From the NCBI GenBank assembly GCA_021234155.1, contig JAJEKV010000028.1, positions 15,191,928-15,255,927 on the forward strand: a stretch of DNA of 64,000 bases. The letters run 5' to 3'. Below the pieces are notes generated by a model. That model saw only the letters and a list, made by a program, of their open reading frames with translations. It made no database searches and was not told the DNA's origin. The DNA is from Isoetes taiwanensis (Eukaryota > Streptophyta > Lycopodiopsida > Isoetales > Isoetaceae). Below are positions 33,769 to 45,400 of the stretch, in pieces; position 1 is the stretch's first letter; each line of letters starts with the position of its first letter. The translations under genes were made by a program, and so were the position numbers.

Positions 33769-33975
33769 GAGTTTAGTCTAGTGGTAACACACTAGATCTA
33801 GAACAAATATTTCTCAAGTTCAAGGCATCCATAGTCGCATTCAATGTAGGGTGGTTGGGGAAGACCCTAACAAAGCAATGTTGGTGTGGTGTGGTCATAT
33901 GTCCAATCAGATGTTGCCAATGGGGCATGATGTAAAAACTGCTTCTAATGTTGCCAACGTGGCACGACGTCAATT
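33769..33975 (+). repeat. SINE copy 2
   Basis: An A-box-like TAGTCTAGTGGTAACACAC and a B-box-like CTCAAGTTCAAGGC about 33 bases later form a tRNA-type head. The body contains AAAGCAATGTTGGTGTGGTG, GTCATATGTCCAATCAG and TTGCCAATGGGGCATGATGTA, shared with the copies near 55850, 52240 and 2950. The GTTGCCAAYGTGGCACGA word is repeated at its 3' end. Confidence 0.7.
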
Positions 33976-34019
33976 AGCGTGTTCCTGCATTCTATCATAG
34001 AGAGCCTGATACAAACTAT

Positions 34020-34990
34020 GTAATAATCACAGAAATAAAGAAGTGTAATATTAATATTAATATCACCCACACTTATATTTTATTTCTTACTTCAATATAT
34101 TCAAAAAACACACCATTTTTTCGAAGGACATCAAATTTTAATCAATATCCCAAGAAAGTACATATATAATTGCAAAGGCTGGAACAAAATCTCAGCAGGC
34201 AAACGTAATCCATTGAGTGCAACGACCTGTCTATGCAGAGATGATATATCCAAAAATTCTTCAAAAATCAAGCGTTTCTTCTCAAGAGCAAGTTGCAAAC
34301 ATAGGTATGCCTTCATCAATCTATCTTGTGCCTCTTGAACTTGGTCAGCAGTAATTGTTAAGCCCCTGAAGATACACCACCGCCACCTTTTCTAGATAGA
34401 CCACACCAACCAACTTGATGTTAAATAAAAAGCCTGCTACTGCAACATGTTCCAAGTGGAGGGATAGTAGCAAGAAGCACATGCTGGCTAGTCAAGGCCA
34501 CATGAAAGAGAGATAGCAGCCACGACCAGACTGGCCGGACTTGGTCGCATAGAAAAAAGCAATGCTCGAGAGTCTCAGGTTGCTCCTTACACAATGGATA
34601 AAGTTCTAAAATATAAGGTGCAAACTTATGTACCAGCACATTAATCTATAGACATCTATGAAGAATCTGCCACCACAAGGCAGAAACTTTGGGCTGAAGC
34701 AATGTATCTCAAGCCCTGGACCACATTCGCTTCCACTGAGGAGGGGGAAGGCGAAGCTGCCAGCCAATCCAAAGGGGGACAATGTCAACTCGATCAGCTT
34801 ATGACATAAAGAATGCACAAGACATTGTGCATTAACAATTTGAGCGCCAATCCAATTAGGCACGTCAGGTGATTGGGAGTGAGTGGCTGACAGAATATTA
34901 GCCACCTCTTGCCAAATAGCTCTGCCCCATTGAGATAGCATGAACTTAATCTGAAACGCATCCCACGACAATGATTGTTCTTTGATGAGA
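34020..34990 (-). pseudogene. LINE RT zinc-binding C-terminal region (broken)
   Basis: Antisense, from 34971: WDAFQIKFMLSQWGRAIW, then FLPCGGRFFIDVYRLMCW and CKEQPETLEHCFFLCDQV, the Cys/His pattern and layout of the zf-RVT domain at the end of plant LINE polymerases. A further piece (34319-34131, LEKKRLIFEEF) fits the segment after it. Several frameshifts are present. The family differs from the LINE at 9793. Confidence 0.75.
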
Positions 34991-34997
34991 TTCTCTT

Positions 34998-35195
34998 CTA
35001 CATGTATATTTTGGACAAGGATTGTACTTGTATATTTTGGACATAGAGATTATACTTGCATATTTTGAACATGAGATTCTTGGGTATGTACTGCCTGTAA
35101 GTTGTTACATCTGGACACACTTATTTCAGACATGGAAACTTTGGACATGGAAGCTTTGGACTTCGTACTTGTACATGTATATTTTGAACATGAGC
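34998..35195 (+). repeat. Imperfect repeats of TGTATATTTTGRACAT
   Basis: TGTATATTTTGGACA or TGCATATTTTGAACATGAG occurs near 35004, 35031, 35057 and 35176, and GACATGGAAACTTTGGACATG is duplicated internally. It gives repetitive open frames on both strands. Confidence 0.65.
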
Positions 35196-35387
35196 TTCTT
35201 TGGTTGCACATTCTTTGCGAATGTATGTATTGTGAATGAATGTATGTATTGCTCATATGGTGTGATTGTATGGACAAATATGGAAGGTTTCTGAGCAACA
35301 AAGACTTGTATTACGTGTATTGATTTAACAACAATTTTGTATTCCATTTGCCCAAAAGCTTACTATTGCAGTTATTAAATCAAAATC

Positions 35388-36965
35388 TCATCTGCATGGT
35401 GATAGCGGACTCATGTCATCATCGCCCGCGCCAATGTCGAGTGCTAACCTTCTTTTTCTCCTTTCTTTACCTCCAACCCTTCTCCCTCGTGCCCAAATAG
35501 AAGAGTCGTTTCCATTTATCTGCACCCCTATGATTTCTATATCAATGTCAATCTCTATGTCCTCTAAGTCCACCTCTGCGTCCATTTCATTGTCGCTCAT
35601 TTTCACTATCCTCAAAGTCATTTTCCTCGGTGTCTGCAAGCTGCTCTAAAAAGACTGAAATCCCTCAGCTTTCTCATTGCCTGCTGCTGCATTCAAGAGC
35701 CGCCAGCTAGAGAAGGAATTACCAACTTGTTGCTTTCAGGAAGCAACCGACATGCGAAGGAATGTATTTGTAGGCACTCTAGTCCTCTTACTTGCACTAT
35801 TTGACAAAACCAGTGATAAGATTATCATTGCGAGTGTTTGTAGCGTCATGGTGACTTGATCATGCACCTGCCCCCATGTATATGCCTCCATGCTTAACTT
35901 TTCCTTGTGGTTTTGTATCGCTTCACCCAATTCCTCATGTCCCCACTGGCCAGATAGATTCTGCTACTTTGTTAACTCCGTTAGAAAAGCCTTGTAATCG
36001 GATGGCTTGGGATAGTATCGTTTGGCAACCTTCTTCAATGATCCCATCACCTCCTTGTCTGCATATTGGTCCATGTCATGTTAGTCGGATCTGCCATGGC
36101 CGTAATACCAAGTAAGCCTTTTTAGATTAGGTCATATAAATGAACAGTAAATCTACATTTCACAACATTTTCAACTCCTTTCCAAAATGAATCACATGCA
36201 ACCAGCTCTCTAAGTTCGTGAGCTTCTTGGCGAGCCTTGACCCCTTTAGTTTCACTTAGCTTTCTCTCCCATTTGAAGAACTCAGTGTGGTTGAAAGTGC
36301 TAATGATTCAGTCGTGACATCTTATCAGCCTCTCCAAACAAGTGTAGTTGGTTGCAAAACGCGTTGACCTGGGGATTACAAGTGTCAAATTCTTAACTCA
36401 CAGGCACTTATATATGACATACACTCCAGTCTTCTTAGTAAGGAACTTCACAACTCGATGGCCTTTGAGAATTGGGTCTTTAAACCATGCATGATTATGA
36501 TAACAATCTTTCAGCAATAAGTTCAAATAGTGGCATTGATACCTAGGCTGTATAAACCAGGAAATTCTATCGCTAACGTCTCTCCTACTAGCTTCCAGTT
36601 CGATGCATTGTCCATCACGATTTAAGATATTCTTTTTGGCCCAAAGCTTTCAATGACAGCCTTTGTTTTCTCGTAGATCGAAATCGTTGACATAGACTCA
36701 TTCCAGACTTCAAAAATGCCTCAACCTCGGGATAGGCAATCATGTAATTAATAAGGTGGTCTTTGTTTATATTGCTCCACCTGTCAGTCATTAACATTGC
36801 TGGTCATGCTTCGGTCACATCTGCTAGCTTTGTGTTCACGTTCTCAACCATCTTTTTTATTTGTCATCAACCATTTTATTGTTTGCATGCTTGTATGAAG
36901 GCAACCTAAACAAAGGTCCCACCTAGCAACTCTTCTTGAAATGCCTTCCTTCTCAGGATTTCCAC
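35388..36965 (-). pseudogene. hAT transposase, central and C-terminal part (broken)
   Basis: Antisense hAT-superfamily transposase. From high to low coordinate: MLMTDRWSNINKDHLINYM (36797 on) with the conserved T-D-x-W of the catalytic core, VMDNASN (second catalytic block), STRFATNYTCLERL, FFKWERKLSETKGVKARQ, LVACDSFWKGVENVV, and LAMIILSLVLSNSASKRT, which resembles the C-terminal dimerisation region. An acidic tail ends near 35388. Many stops and frameshifts. The N-terminal half lies at 41250-41830, separated by an inserted chromovirus. This is a transposase remnant; no terminal inverted repeats were identified. Confidence 0.8.
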
Positions 36966-36970
36966 TCATA

Positions 36971-37522
36971 TGTTCCTGTGATCATACCTAACATTATACT
37001 CGTGATCTACAAAAGACTGGCCGTCACATCTTAGATGCAAAGGGTAGGCTGCACGAAGCAGTTTAAACTCACAACCTTCCGGGCCACAGTCACACACCTG
37101 CCAAGTGCTCTACTATCATTTGTTAAAGACATTCTCTCATGTCTTTCATATGCTACCGCTCTGTGAGGTTCTAAAATATTCTAGAACATACATGCATGCG
37201 CCGACACTTTGGCATGATCTCATCCATTGGAGTGGTGTGCCATCCTCGACCGCTGGCTCACATATATAAGGCAAGGAGGCATCTTTGTTGTTGAACCATT
37301 CCAAGTTCAACGCCTTGAGCCTCTAGGCATCCGCCTGTGGTTCTCGCTTGCCTTCGCGCCATTGTACTCTTGATTCCTCGCTCATATATCGACTTTTGCC
37401 GATCTTGGCATATTTCTTCCGTATTTCTGTATATTTTGCCTTTATCTTGGCATATTTCTTCCGTGATTTCTTGCATATTTTCCATGTATTTTCCCTTGTT
37501 TTCAAGGTGAGGTTCATGAGAT
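36971..37522 (+). repeat. Chromovirus 5' LTR
   Basis: Collinear with 40720-41241: shared ATTATACTCG, TCACACACCT, GGTTCTARAATATTCTAGAAC, GGCATGATCTCATCCATTG, a TATA box (CATATATAAG near 37260), GCCGATCTTGGCATATTTCT and CTTGTTTTC..GGTTCATGA. The pair differs mainly by short indels. Confidence 0.85.
37040..37130 (-). repeat. tRNA-like block within the chromovirus LTR
   Basis: Antisense sequence TAGTAGAGCACTTGGCAGGT (A-box-like) followed by GGTTGTGAGTTTAAACTGC (B-box-like) resembles the head of a tRNA or SINE. The same block lies in the other LTR at about 40800-40895, so it was part of the LTR before the last transposition. Confidence 0.55.
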
Positions 37523-37656
37523 ACAGCTTTAAATCATTAATCCTACCTAAGCTTGCTTACCTCGATCCTAAGCACTAGAAGGCAAGATCCAAGTTCGTTT
37601 GCAATCCAGGTTCACTCACGGCTAGCCTCCGCCGACATTAGCTTAAGTTTGCTCCA

Positions 37657-40600
37657 ATGCTCATGATAAATATGGCGCATTTCTCCGATATTTTGACAAA
37701 GTTAGGGCCAGCAATTCGGGAGCATCGCCCATATGATTGTCCTATTGATTTTGCAGCCACTCATAACACCGCCATATGGTCCTATATATATGGTCTATCT
37801 CCTGCTGGATTTGAAGGTTTTATGCATTATATTGAAGAGACTCTAACCATCGGCTTCATTCGGACATTCTCCCGGCTGAGCCATCTTCACAAAAGAAAGA
37901 TGATTCGGCCAAGGCCCTCGTCGCTGATTATCGGCCTCAATAAAATCACAAGGCCGAATCAAGACCGCCTTCCCGATCCTAGAGTTGCTGGAGCGACTTC
38001 AAGGTGCGCATTATTTTATAAAGATTGATCTTGGGTGCCTAATTTTATTCTGATCGGGAGGGTGATGAGTGGAAATGCCTTTTCGCACTGCATGGCCATT
38101 TTGAGTATGCTACAATTATGCCGCTTAGACTTACCACAATGCCTGACAAAGATTCCAGCCAATGATGTTTTCGAGAGTTCTTTTTGTTATCATCTATTTG
38201 ATGATATTCTATTTATTCCAAGATTCTCAAGAAATATGAGAGGCCCCGGCGTCCTTCGTAGCTTCGCGGAGCATGGGCTATATGCCAAACTTGAGAACTG
38301 TCACCGGTAGGATAATGTGGGTTCTTTGGCTATCGTGATCACTCCACATGGGAGTTCCTATGGATCCCTTTAAAGGCCAAGCAATCGTTTCGGGAGTGGC
38401 AAACACCTTCATCCGCTCGAGATGTTCGTTTTCTTGGCTACAATTTCTATGGGCGCTTCATTCGGGATTATTCGAGATTGCCCTTCCTTTGACATCACCA
38501 CTAAGTATGACGCTATTTGAATGGATCGTGGAAGCGAATTGCCATTAATTTCAAGCATGCTTTCACCACGCGCGCCTTTTCCTCATGCATATCTTTTGCG
38601 CCTATATGTTGTCGGCTGCAGACATACTTCCGATATTGCTGTGGGATTCTCGCTGGCTGTGAGGGGATGACCATGAATTGCGCCCAATCACTCATCATCA
38701 CTCACAATCGGGTTTCAGTTGCTGGAAATCAACTATCCCATTTATGACAAGGAGTTGCCTATGATAAGGATTCTTCGAGGAGTGGAGACGCTCGGAGGGA
38801 CCTCCTTATAAGGTCACGCCTATACGCATTCTCATTGAAATCTAGAATATTTCAGTCCGCCGGAAAGTGCTCAACCGCCACTAAGCCCGAGTAGCATACC
38901 AAGTATTATCCCTGATTGATTTCGTGATCAAGTACCGCCTTGATCCCTCCAAGAGAAGCCTCCGATGTCAGTGGTCTCAATGCTCCTACCTTGAGCCTAA
39001 GCTAGGTGATCCCCGCATTTGACCAGCAATCAGCTGTGTTATTCTAGGCCTGATCGGACTTAGCTTTATGGCCCTCACTTCGCTCGAGAGGTCTCATGTT
39101 CAAAAGATTCTCCGATCTATTGGCCAAGATGTATTCTCACACTTTGCCTTCTACATCATCTTCAAAGAAATGCAATCAGACTATGACGCTTTGAGGTTCG
39201 AGATGGACTCATATTCATGATGGGCTTCTTATATGTGCCAGATGGTGCTTCTAGGCTTCGTTCTCCAGTTGCTATGGTTCACTTATGGCCTATTACTTGA
39301 GAAAGCCAAGACTCTTGAACTTATTAGTCGAGAGTATTGGTGGATTGGGCTTGTCGCTTCATCGGCTTTCTTGTTCATCCCCGCGGACATCTCGCTGTCG
39401 GTTTAATGTCTCAAGGCATCTTCTCATGGCCTTCTTCAGCCACCGCGCCATACGATGGATCTTCAAGAGCATTTCTATAGACTTTATTCCGTGAGTACGT
39501 TGTCTCGGGGAGTTATGCCATCATACAGTTGTTGATCGCTTAAGATGGCTCATATTTTATTCCCCTCGCAACGCCAAATTACATCACCAATGAAGGAACA
39601 ATGGATCTTCTTTCTTCGCGGAAGTAGTCAGACTTCACAAATTGCCCGAGCACTATCGCCGCTGATCGTGACCAGCCATCGGTGTTTTTGGAAGCAGCTT
39701 TTGAGTACTGCGATATCACCCGCTCACCCATTATCCGTCATCATCCGTAAAGTAATGGGCAGCAGAGCCATCAATCAGACTCGGAGGCTTAAGATGCTTT
39801 ATCGGGCCATCAACAGATGATTGGATTGATTACTCCACTAGCCGAGTTTTCCTATAATAACTCAAAGACACGCTTCCACCGGCCGCATCTCCATTCTTTT
39901 TTCTAAACTCGCCGCGCATCCTCGCTTGGTCACCGGTTGGGCCATTTAAGGTGCTTTATCAGTTATCATGAGGGATGATTGGGTTGATTATCTCCACTAA
40001 CCTAGTTTGCCTATAATAACCTCAAGATCGCCTCCACTAGCCACCAGTTCTAAACTCGTCACATCCCCGCTTGGTCCCTTTAACATTGCCGGCGACTTGG
40101 CCAATCCTAGTGCCGAGTCTCGACTTGAGAAACTCCGTGCTCTTCGACGTAATCTTTAGCATCATCTTCACCGAGCCATGAACGCCATTTCCAAGATTAC
40201 ACGATTTAGGACCTGCCAGTTAGAAGCTCCTAAACTTCACGCTGGTGACCTTGTTCCGCTTCTTCATAGGGACCTCCTTACCCTCACATCCCCTCGTGAC
40301 AAGTTTGACTATCGCCGCCTTTGTCCTACGATTACTACTGGGGACAAGAATGTGGCATTCCTACCGAAAGCCCTCCGCCTTCTTGGCTTCATCCCAAGAT
40401 TTCATGTTTTCTCTATTGGAGCTCTACACACCAATACTTTCCCGTGATCGCTGCTCCTCCGCCACAATTACCTTCAAAGAGAACTTGATGATCATGAGGA
40501 ATTTGAGGTTGAGAGATTCTGACCCAAGTTTCTTCTGCTACGACAGGTCATTTTGTTGATTGGGAAGGCCACCAAGTGATAGAACCTCGGGAGCCCGCCG

Positions 40601-40690
40601 AGAACTGCAGTAATGCTCCCGATAAAATTAAGTGAGTTTCATCGACGTGCTACCTCGATAGTTAAGTTTGAGTATCTCGCCCCAGCTTCA
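37657..40690 (+). pseudogene. Chromovirus pol remnant: RT, RNase H, integrase, chromodomain
   Basis: RT 37657-38310: HRPYDCPIDFA, LNKITRPNQ, a degenerate catalytic YLFDDILF-like stretch (F/Y-x-D-D) near 38195, HGLYAKLENC. RNase H 38330-38800: FREW, INYPIYDKELP. Integrase 39200-39830: LLNLLVES / SREYWWIG zinc-region words, MAHILFPSQRQ, FWKQLLSTA, NQTRRL. After an unassigned linker (40178-40560) the chromodomain is seen at 40480-40680 (VDWEGHQ, EPAENCSNAPDKIK). A chromodomain directs integration to chromatin carrying particular histone marks. More than ten frame changes are needed to read through, so it is inactive. Assignments come from motif order and spacing. Confidence 0.8.
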
Positions 40691-40719
40691 GGACCTCAAG
40701 CCACGCTTGCTAGGAGGGA

Positions 40720-41241
40720 TGTGTGACGACCATACAAATATTTGTATCATTTAACATTATACTCGTATGTACAAAAAGACTCCGCCATCAATAATAGATG
40801 CAAAAGGTAGTTGCACGAATAGTTAGTTTGAACTCGCGAATCCTTCCAATTACAGTCACACACCTTTAGGCAAGTGCTCTACCAATATTTATTAAAAGAT
40901 ATTCCCCTGTCTTTTTTCATAAAGGGTTGTTTCAGGAGGTTCTAGAATATTCTAGAACCTATATGCATGCATCTATTACTTGGCATGATCTCATCCATTG
41001 AGTGGTGCGATCCAATATTGGCCTACATATATAAGAAGGCATTCCTTCTTGTCGAACTATCCATTCCGTTCAATGCCGGGCCTTGGAGCCTTCCGGCATC
41101 CTCGCCTTCGTGTTCGCCATGCCTTTCTGCCATCGGTAATTCCTTTGATTCCTCGCTCATATATCAGATTCTTTGCCGATCTTGGCATATTTCTTCCGTA
41201 TTTCTTGCGTATTTTCCTTGTTTTCGCGTAGGTTCATGACA
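40720..41241 (+). repeat. Chromovirus 3' LTR
   Basis: Starts TGTGTGACGACC after the purine-rich AGGAGGGA and ends about CATGACA. Direct repeat of 36971-37522, with a TATA box at about 41025. Confidence 0.85.
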
Positions 41242-41249
41242 CCTTCATT

Positions 41250-41830
41250 GCTTTATGCTCAAGTAGATGCAGAGACAACCCAGCATACAAAAACCCTTCG
41301 ACAAATTCTAGTTGAGCCTGACGAAGCTACTCTGTGGCAAGACATTGTTCAACCCTCCCTTGCTTGCTTCAACTCACAACCAACTGCACTGTCTCAGCCA
41401 TATGTTGCTGCCCCCTATATTGCATTTACCTAGTCCAATAGCATCAAGACAATTATATTGGAGCCGTCATATCCTCAATGCCGTCATCCTGTTCTTCTTG
41501 CTCATCTGCAACAGTGCCTGTTCCATATCTACTTTGCGCCCCTCTTGCACTTGTATCCTTCTGTCATGGAATGTCTTGAATTCGTTCTAGCCTTTTCAAT
41601 GCATCCTTACGAAGTTCCTTTGGGGCACGACATGATGCTATGCCTTCATTGTCTCCTTTCTGTGCTCCTCCCATAATGTGGGTGTAGATTCGAATAGCAC
41701 TTCCATTCCTTGAGACATGTCCACAGAACTTACATGCCCACTGTCTCTTACCCAGAATCCACATACTCCCACACAATTCCTAATTTTCTGCCTCCTTGGC
41801 TTTAAGTGTGCTTTTGCTAGGCCTCGAGTT
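41250..41830 (-). pseudogene. hAT transposase N-terminal part with BED zinc finger (broken)
   Basis: Antisense: VWEYVDSG, a frameshift, then KRQWACKFCGHVSRNGSA with C-x2-C, H-x-MGG and IASCRAPKELRKDALKRLE, the BED-type finger and following helix of plant hAT transposases. Lower, FVEGFLYAGLSLHLLEHKAM fits the next conserved block. Coding sense breaks off at 41241, exactly where the chromovirus LTR ends, and resumes beyond the other LTR at 36965. Confidence 0.75.
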
Positions 41831-41942
41831 ACCCCATCGCATGAGAAGTAGAGGTACCATCTCAGATCTCCCCGCTGGCCAAGATTTCCTTTTTGTCCTC
41901 ACAACTGAGGCCATCCATTTCTGCTGTTTGTTCCATATAGTT

Positions 41943-42182
41943 TCAATATGTCTTTAATTCGGACCGTAACCTTTTGGTTCCGCCATCTATTTGTATGTGA
42001 TAGACTGTACTCATGGACAACTTCATCTGAATTGTGCTAAAGAGGTCCTTCCAGAATGCGCTCATGAACTTCGAGTTCCTATCTGAGATAATCTCCCTCG
42101 GCATTCTACCGAGTCTGAAGATCTCCTTTATGGAGAGCATGGTGTGTCTAGTGTCGTGTCGGTGGTTCGAAACAGGGCACAA
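41943..42182 (-). pseudogene. Ty3/gypsy integrase core fragment
   Basis: Antisense IKEIFRLGRMPREIISDRNS, FWKDLFSTIQMKLSMSTVYH and IDGGTKRLRSEL match the second and third catalytic blocks of plant gypsy integrases (..SDR..KF..FW..L.....STAYHPQTDGQTER). It is a different lineage from the chromovirus. The adjoining antisense frame 42455-42216 (IRMWKADDNGIPMIP) may belong to the same element but is not recognised. Confidence 0.75.
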
Positions 42183-42459
42183 AATGTGCCATCTTTGACA
42201 ACTTGTTAACCACGATCAATTAAGGCATCTTTGCCTCTTGTGATCAATAACTTCACTCATATAAGAATTGGACCATGAGTTCACTCCAGCCCTAGAGATA
42301 TTAGCCCAATGCATCATGTACTTTGCAATAGATGCCCTCAAAGTATCTACGTCCTTCAGGCTTGCATACAGCTTCACAGACTTTGGAGAGCCAATCGGTA
42401 TCATGGGTATACCATTGTCATCAGCTTTCCACATCCGAATACCCTTATCTGGCAACTAT

Positions 42460-45400
42460 TCTCTATGGTCTGGTCTCATCTTGTAATACATTAGCGGCCA
42501 TCCACCCTTCATGCATAACTTGAACAATAAGGGCTCCAAATGATCAACCGTTTATCCTTCTTATCGTAAATGTAGGCATTCTTTCACGAAAGACTTCCCA
42601 ATCGAACTTTTGTAACAAGGTATAGTATTGGTGCCTCGTGCTACATTCTCCTCGAAAGAGTTGCATTAGCTCGAATAATAGGTGCATCCGACTACAAGAC
42701 ATTAAAGTGGACTAGTTACCAAAGAGTGCATCAATATCATCATGGGTATTTCCAACCATCATAAAACCCGCCGTATTTGTTCGAAGACACCCAACCAAAA
42801 CAAGATAGGAAAGATAAGAGAAGAGATATCTATTCTGTTCGCCTCGAAAGCAAATTGTCTAACCGCAAGTATAGCCTTCGTAGCTTCTTAAGTTGAGCAT
42901 TTTGCCGCGGGGGGTGCTAGGAAAGTCCCGCTAGTGTCAAGTAAGTTTTTGGTTTTCAACCCCATGCTATTAAGAAGAAGTGTTGATCCACAAATGCACT
43001 CGGGGCCACCTTCTTCTCTCAAAATGGCTCCCAAATTGCCTTCAAAGTGGGTATTCTCCAAAAGTTTTGATAGCATGATTCAAAAAACCAACATGAAAAT
43101 TCGAATCATCCTTCCAAAGGCTCCATTGAGAAATGCACCTAATGCACCTCGGGTGTTATGCCCATGCATCGCTGCACCAGCCGCTACTAACTTTAACCAA
43201 CCGCTCACCCTCCACACTGATTTTGTATAGCTTCTCTAGTCTTGGTGTCATTGTCTTGTTTTAGTCCATTTATCATGTATGATATGGAGGCCCGCTTCGT
43301 GAGAACGGTGTGACAATGCTCTCTGTGACCAAGAAGACTTTTGCATGAGATCCGGTTGTCAAGTGGGACTTCCTCTCCATTTGCAACTCCTTCTCCATCG
43401 ATCTCTTGTCTTGCCATTTCTTTATGACAATGCATGTATTACACTTGAAAACGCAATTCTTTTAACCAACTATTGCTACCTCAATGGTGTTCCTTCCATC
43501 CACTCAAGAAAGAGGACGAGAAACATGCTTTTCAGTCATGTCTATCACACTAGCATCAACTTCTAAATGTATATCCTTCTTTTGGTCACTTAATGTATGT
43601 AGCCTTTCTCGACATTCTCCTCACACTATCGACCGTGGATTTTGGATCTATGAGGCATAATTCTTGTACATTCTCGCCTATGTACATAGATAGTACAACA
43701 TTACCTCGCTAGTGTATGAGATCTTATTTTCTTTCACTACCGATTCCCATGCCTTCAATTTTATGACCACCCAAGAAAAAATTTTTTTCCACTTGTAGAA
43801 AAGTAGAGACAGGTATGTCAGAGGCCCTATGCCATGCTTTCAAGCAAATTTCCTTATTATTTAATATGACTTTTCTTGACCTCGCCGTCGCTTTCATGTT
43901 CCAATAGAATTTTTCATTGCCGCCATGTTCCAATAGAATTTTCTCATTTGTATAATTCACTCGCACAACACTTCCTCAAGCAAATATAATGAAGACTTGA
44001 AGTCTACATAACACCGCCGTGGTTTTCTCTTTTGACATTTAGTTGGGAGGAGGTGATCTCAATATTCGATTTACTATATTGTATGGCCTCTTCTCCCATG
44101 TTTATTTCCGCTTCTTTATTGCATCGTGTTCGAAGCTCTTCATTCCTCCTCGACCATGTACCGCTATAAGCTTCTCATACAGTGACACTATCAACTGAAG
44201 CAATAAGTTATAGTCTTCCATCTAACTAAGCCATGCATTTTGGCATTTCGCATAAGCTTGACACCTCATCGATGGCTTTCTTCCGCATAGGCCGCAGTTC
44301 GGCTATTATGGTAGTAGCTATACAATCTTCTTCAAACGCATATTCAAATGGTGTGATTGGAGTCAAGGAAAACAATTGCTCGCGGGTATATGGGATGCCG
44401 AAAGCATTCATGCAGCGGCTGATAAGGTCATCCTTTTGAAATGGCTTTAGAGGCATCCTCACGATCATTTGGATGAATTGCCCACCTGTGGTCTTGCCAT
44501 ATTATGTGCCCGGATCTATGGGAGGGGGAGGGGGGAGGGGCTGAAAAATCTTGCACCGCTGCTTTGGCATATGTTAGCTTATCCTTGGTGGGCCATAAAA
44601 TGAAGGCAATCTTGGAGTCCAATAGCATCCCCATATCTCAAGCTGTGATACGGCAACGCAGAGATCCTCCTCCGTATCAAGTTCCAGTATACGATCGCGA
44701 CATCCTTCTCGTGCATAAATTGTGATGCTTGATGAAATCATGCATCATCCCTTTAGCAACTCTCTCAGCTATTGATAAGCATGGACCCTTATCTCCATTC
44801 TCCAAATTGTCTGTGGAGTAAGTTAAAAGATGAAGAATCGCATCACATCTCATTAAGCAATTATAGCTCCCCATCGTTATGTGTGAAGTAATTGCCTTTT
44901 GCACAACAGATGCTTAGAAGGAACATATAATCAGCGCATCTCTTACAGATAAAATTTTGGTATTAATGCCATATATCGCAGTCGCGGATTTTACTGCTAA
45001 GAAGCCGGGTTTTGGCTTCGAATATTGCAAGGTAGCAATATATAGCATTTAGTGAATCGACACATTACTGGCCTACAACCTCCTAATGTATGCAATTTTA
45101 TTAGATTTAATCACAACAAGTCATAAGTAGCCGACATTGCTGCAAACATACTCTTAGAGGTACCAACAACCCGTGATTGAAGGAAAAATGGGTGTTTTTT
45201 CAAAGGGAATCACGCTTTGTTGCTATAGTCGCCTATGAAGAAAGAACAAAAAAAAAGGAGAAAATGCCTTCCTTGCCGCGGGATCGAATAAACTTAGCCG
45301 CATAAGTTTTTTGAAGCATGACAAGGCCGACGGGCTACACCCGGCTTCCACAAGGGCTTATCGGGTCCAAGAAGTGGCTAGACCTCCAAAACCTTCAAAA

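Larger units (their letters stand above)
36971..41241 (+). mobile_element. Ty3/gypsy chromovirus, LTR to LTR, gag region deleted
   Basis: Two LTRs (about 36971-37522 and 40720-41241) flank pol remnants in the order RT, RNase H, integrase, chromodomain, which is Ty3/gypsy chromovirus order. Motif style (HRPYDCPIDFA, YGLSPAGFEGF) resembles the Tcn1/sushi-type chromoviruses reported from fungi and seed-free plants. Only about 135 bp separate the 5' LTR from the RT region, so gag and protease are missing and the element could not have moved by itself in this form. It sits inside the antisense hAT transposase gene. Reading frames are broken throughout. No clean target duplication could be assigned because both LTR ends have diverged. 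Confidence 0.85.

Noticed and set aside
35388-35649. Overlapping sense and antisense frames as separate genes
   Set aside because: The antisense acidic stretch fits the tail of the hAT transposase remnant; the sense frame is its shadow.
37040-37130. A functional tRNA gene
   Set aside because: A and B boxes are only approximate and no cloverleaf with paired acceptor arms could be drawn. The same holds for 1465-1530, 1605-1690 and 52205-52255.
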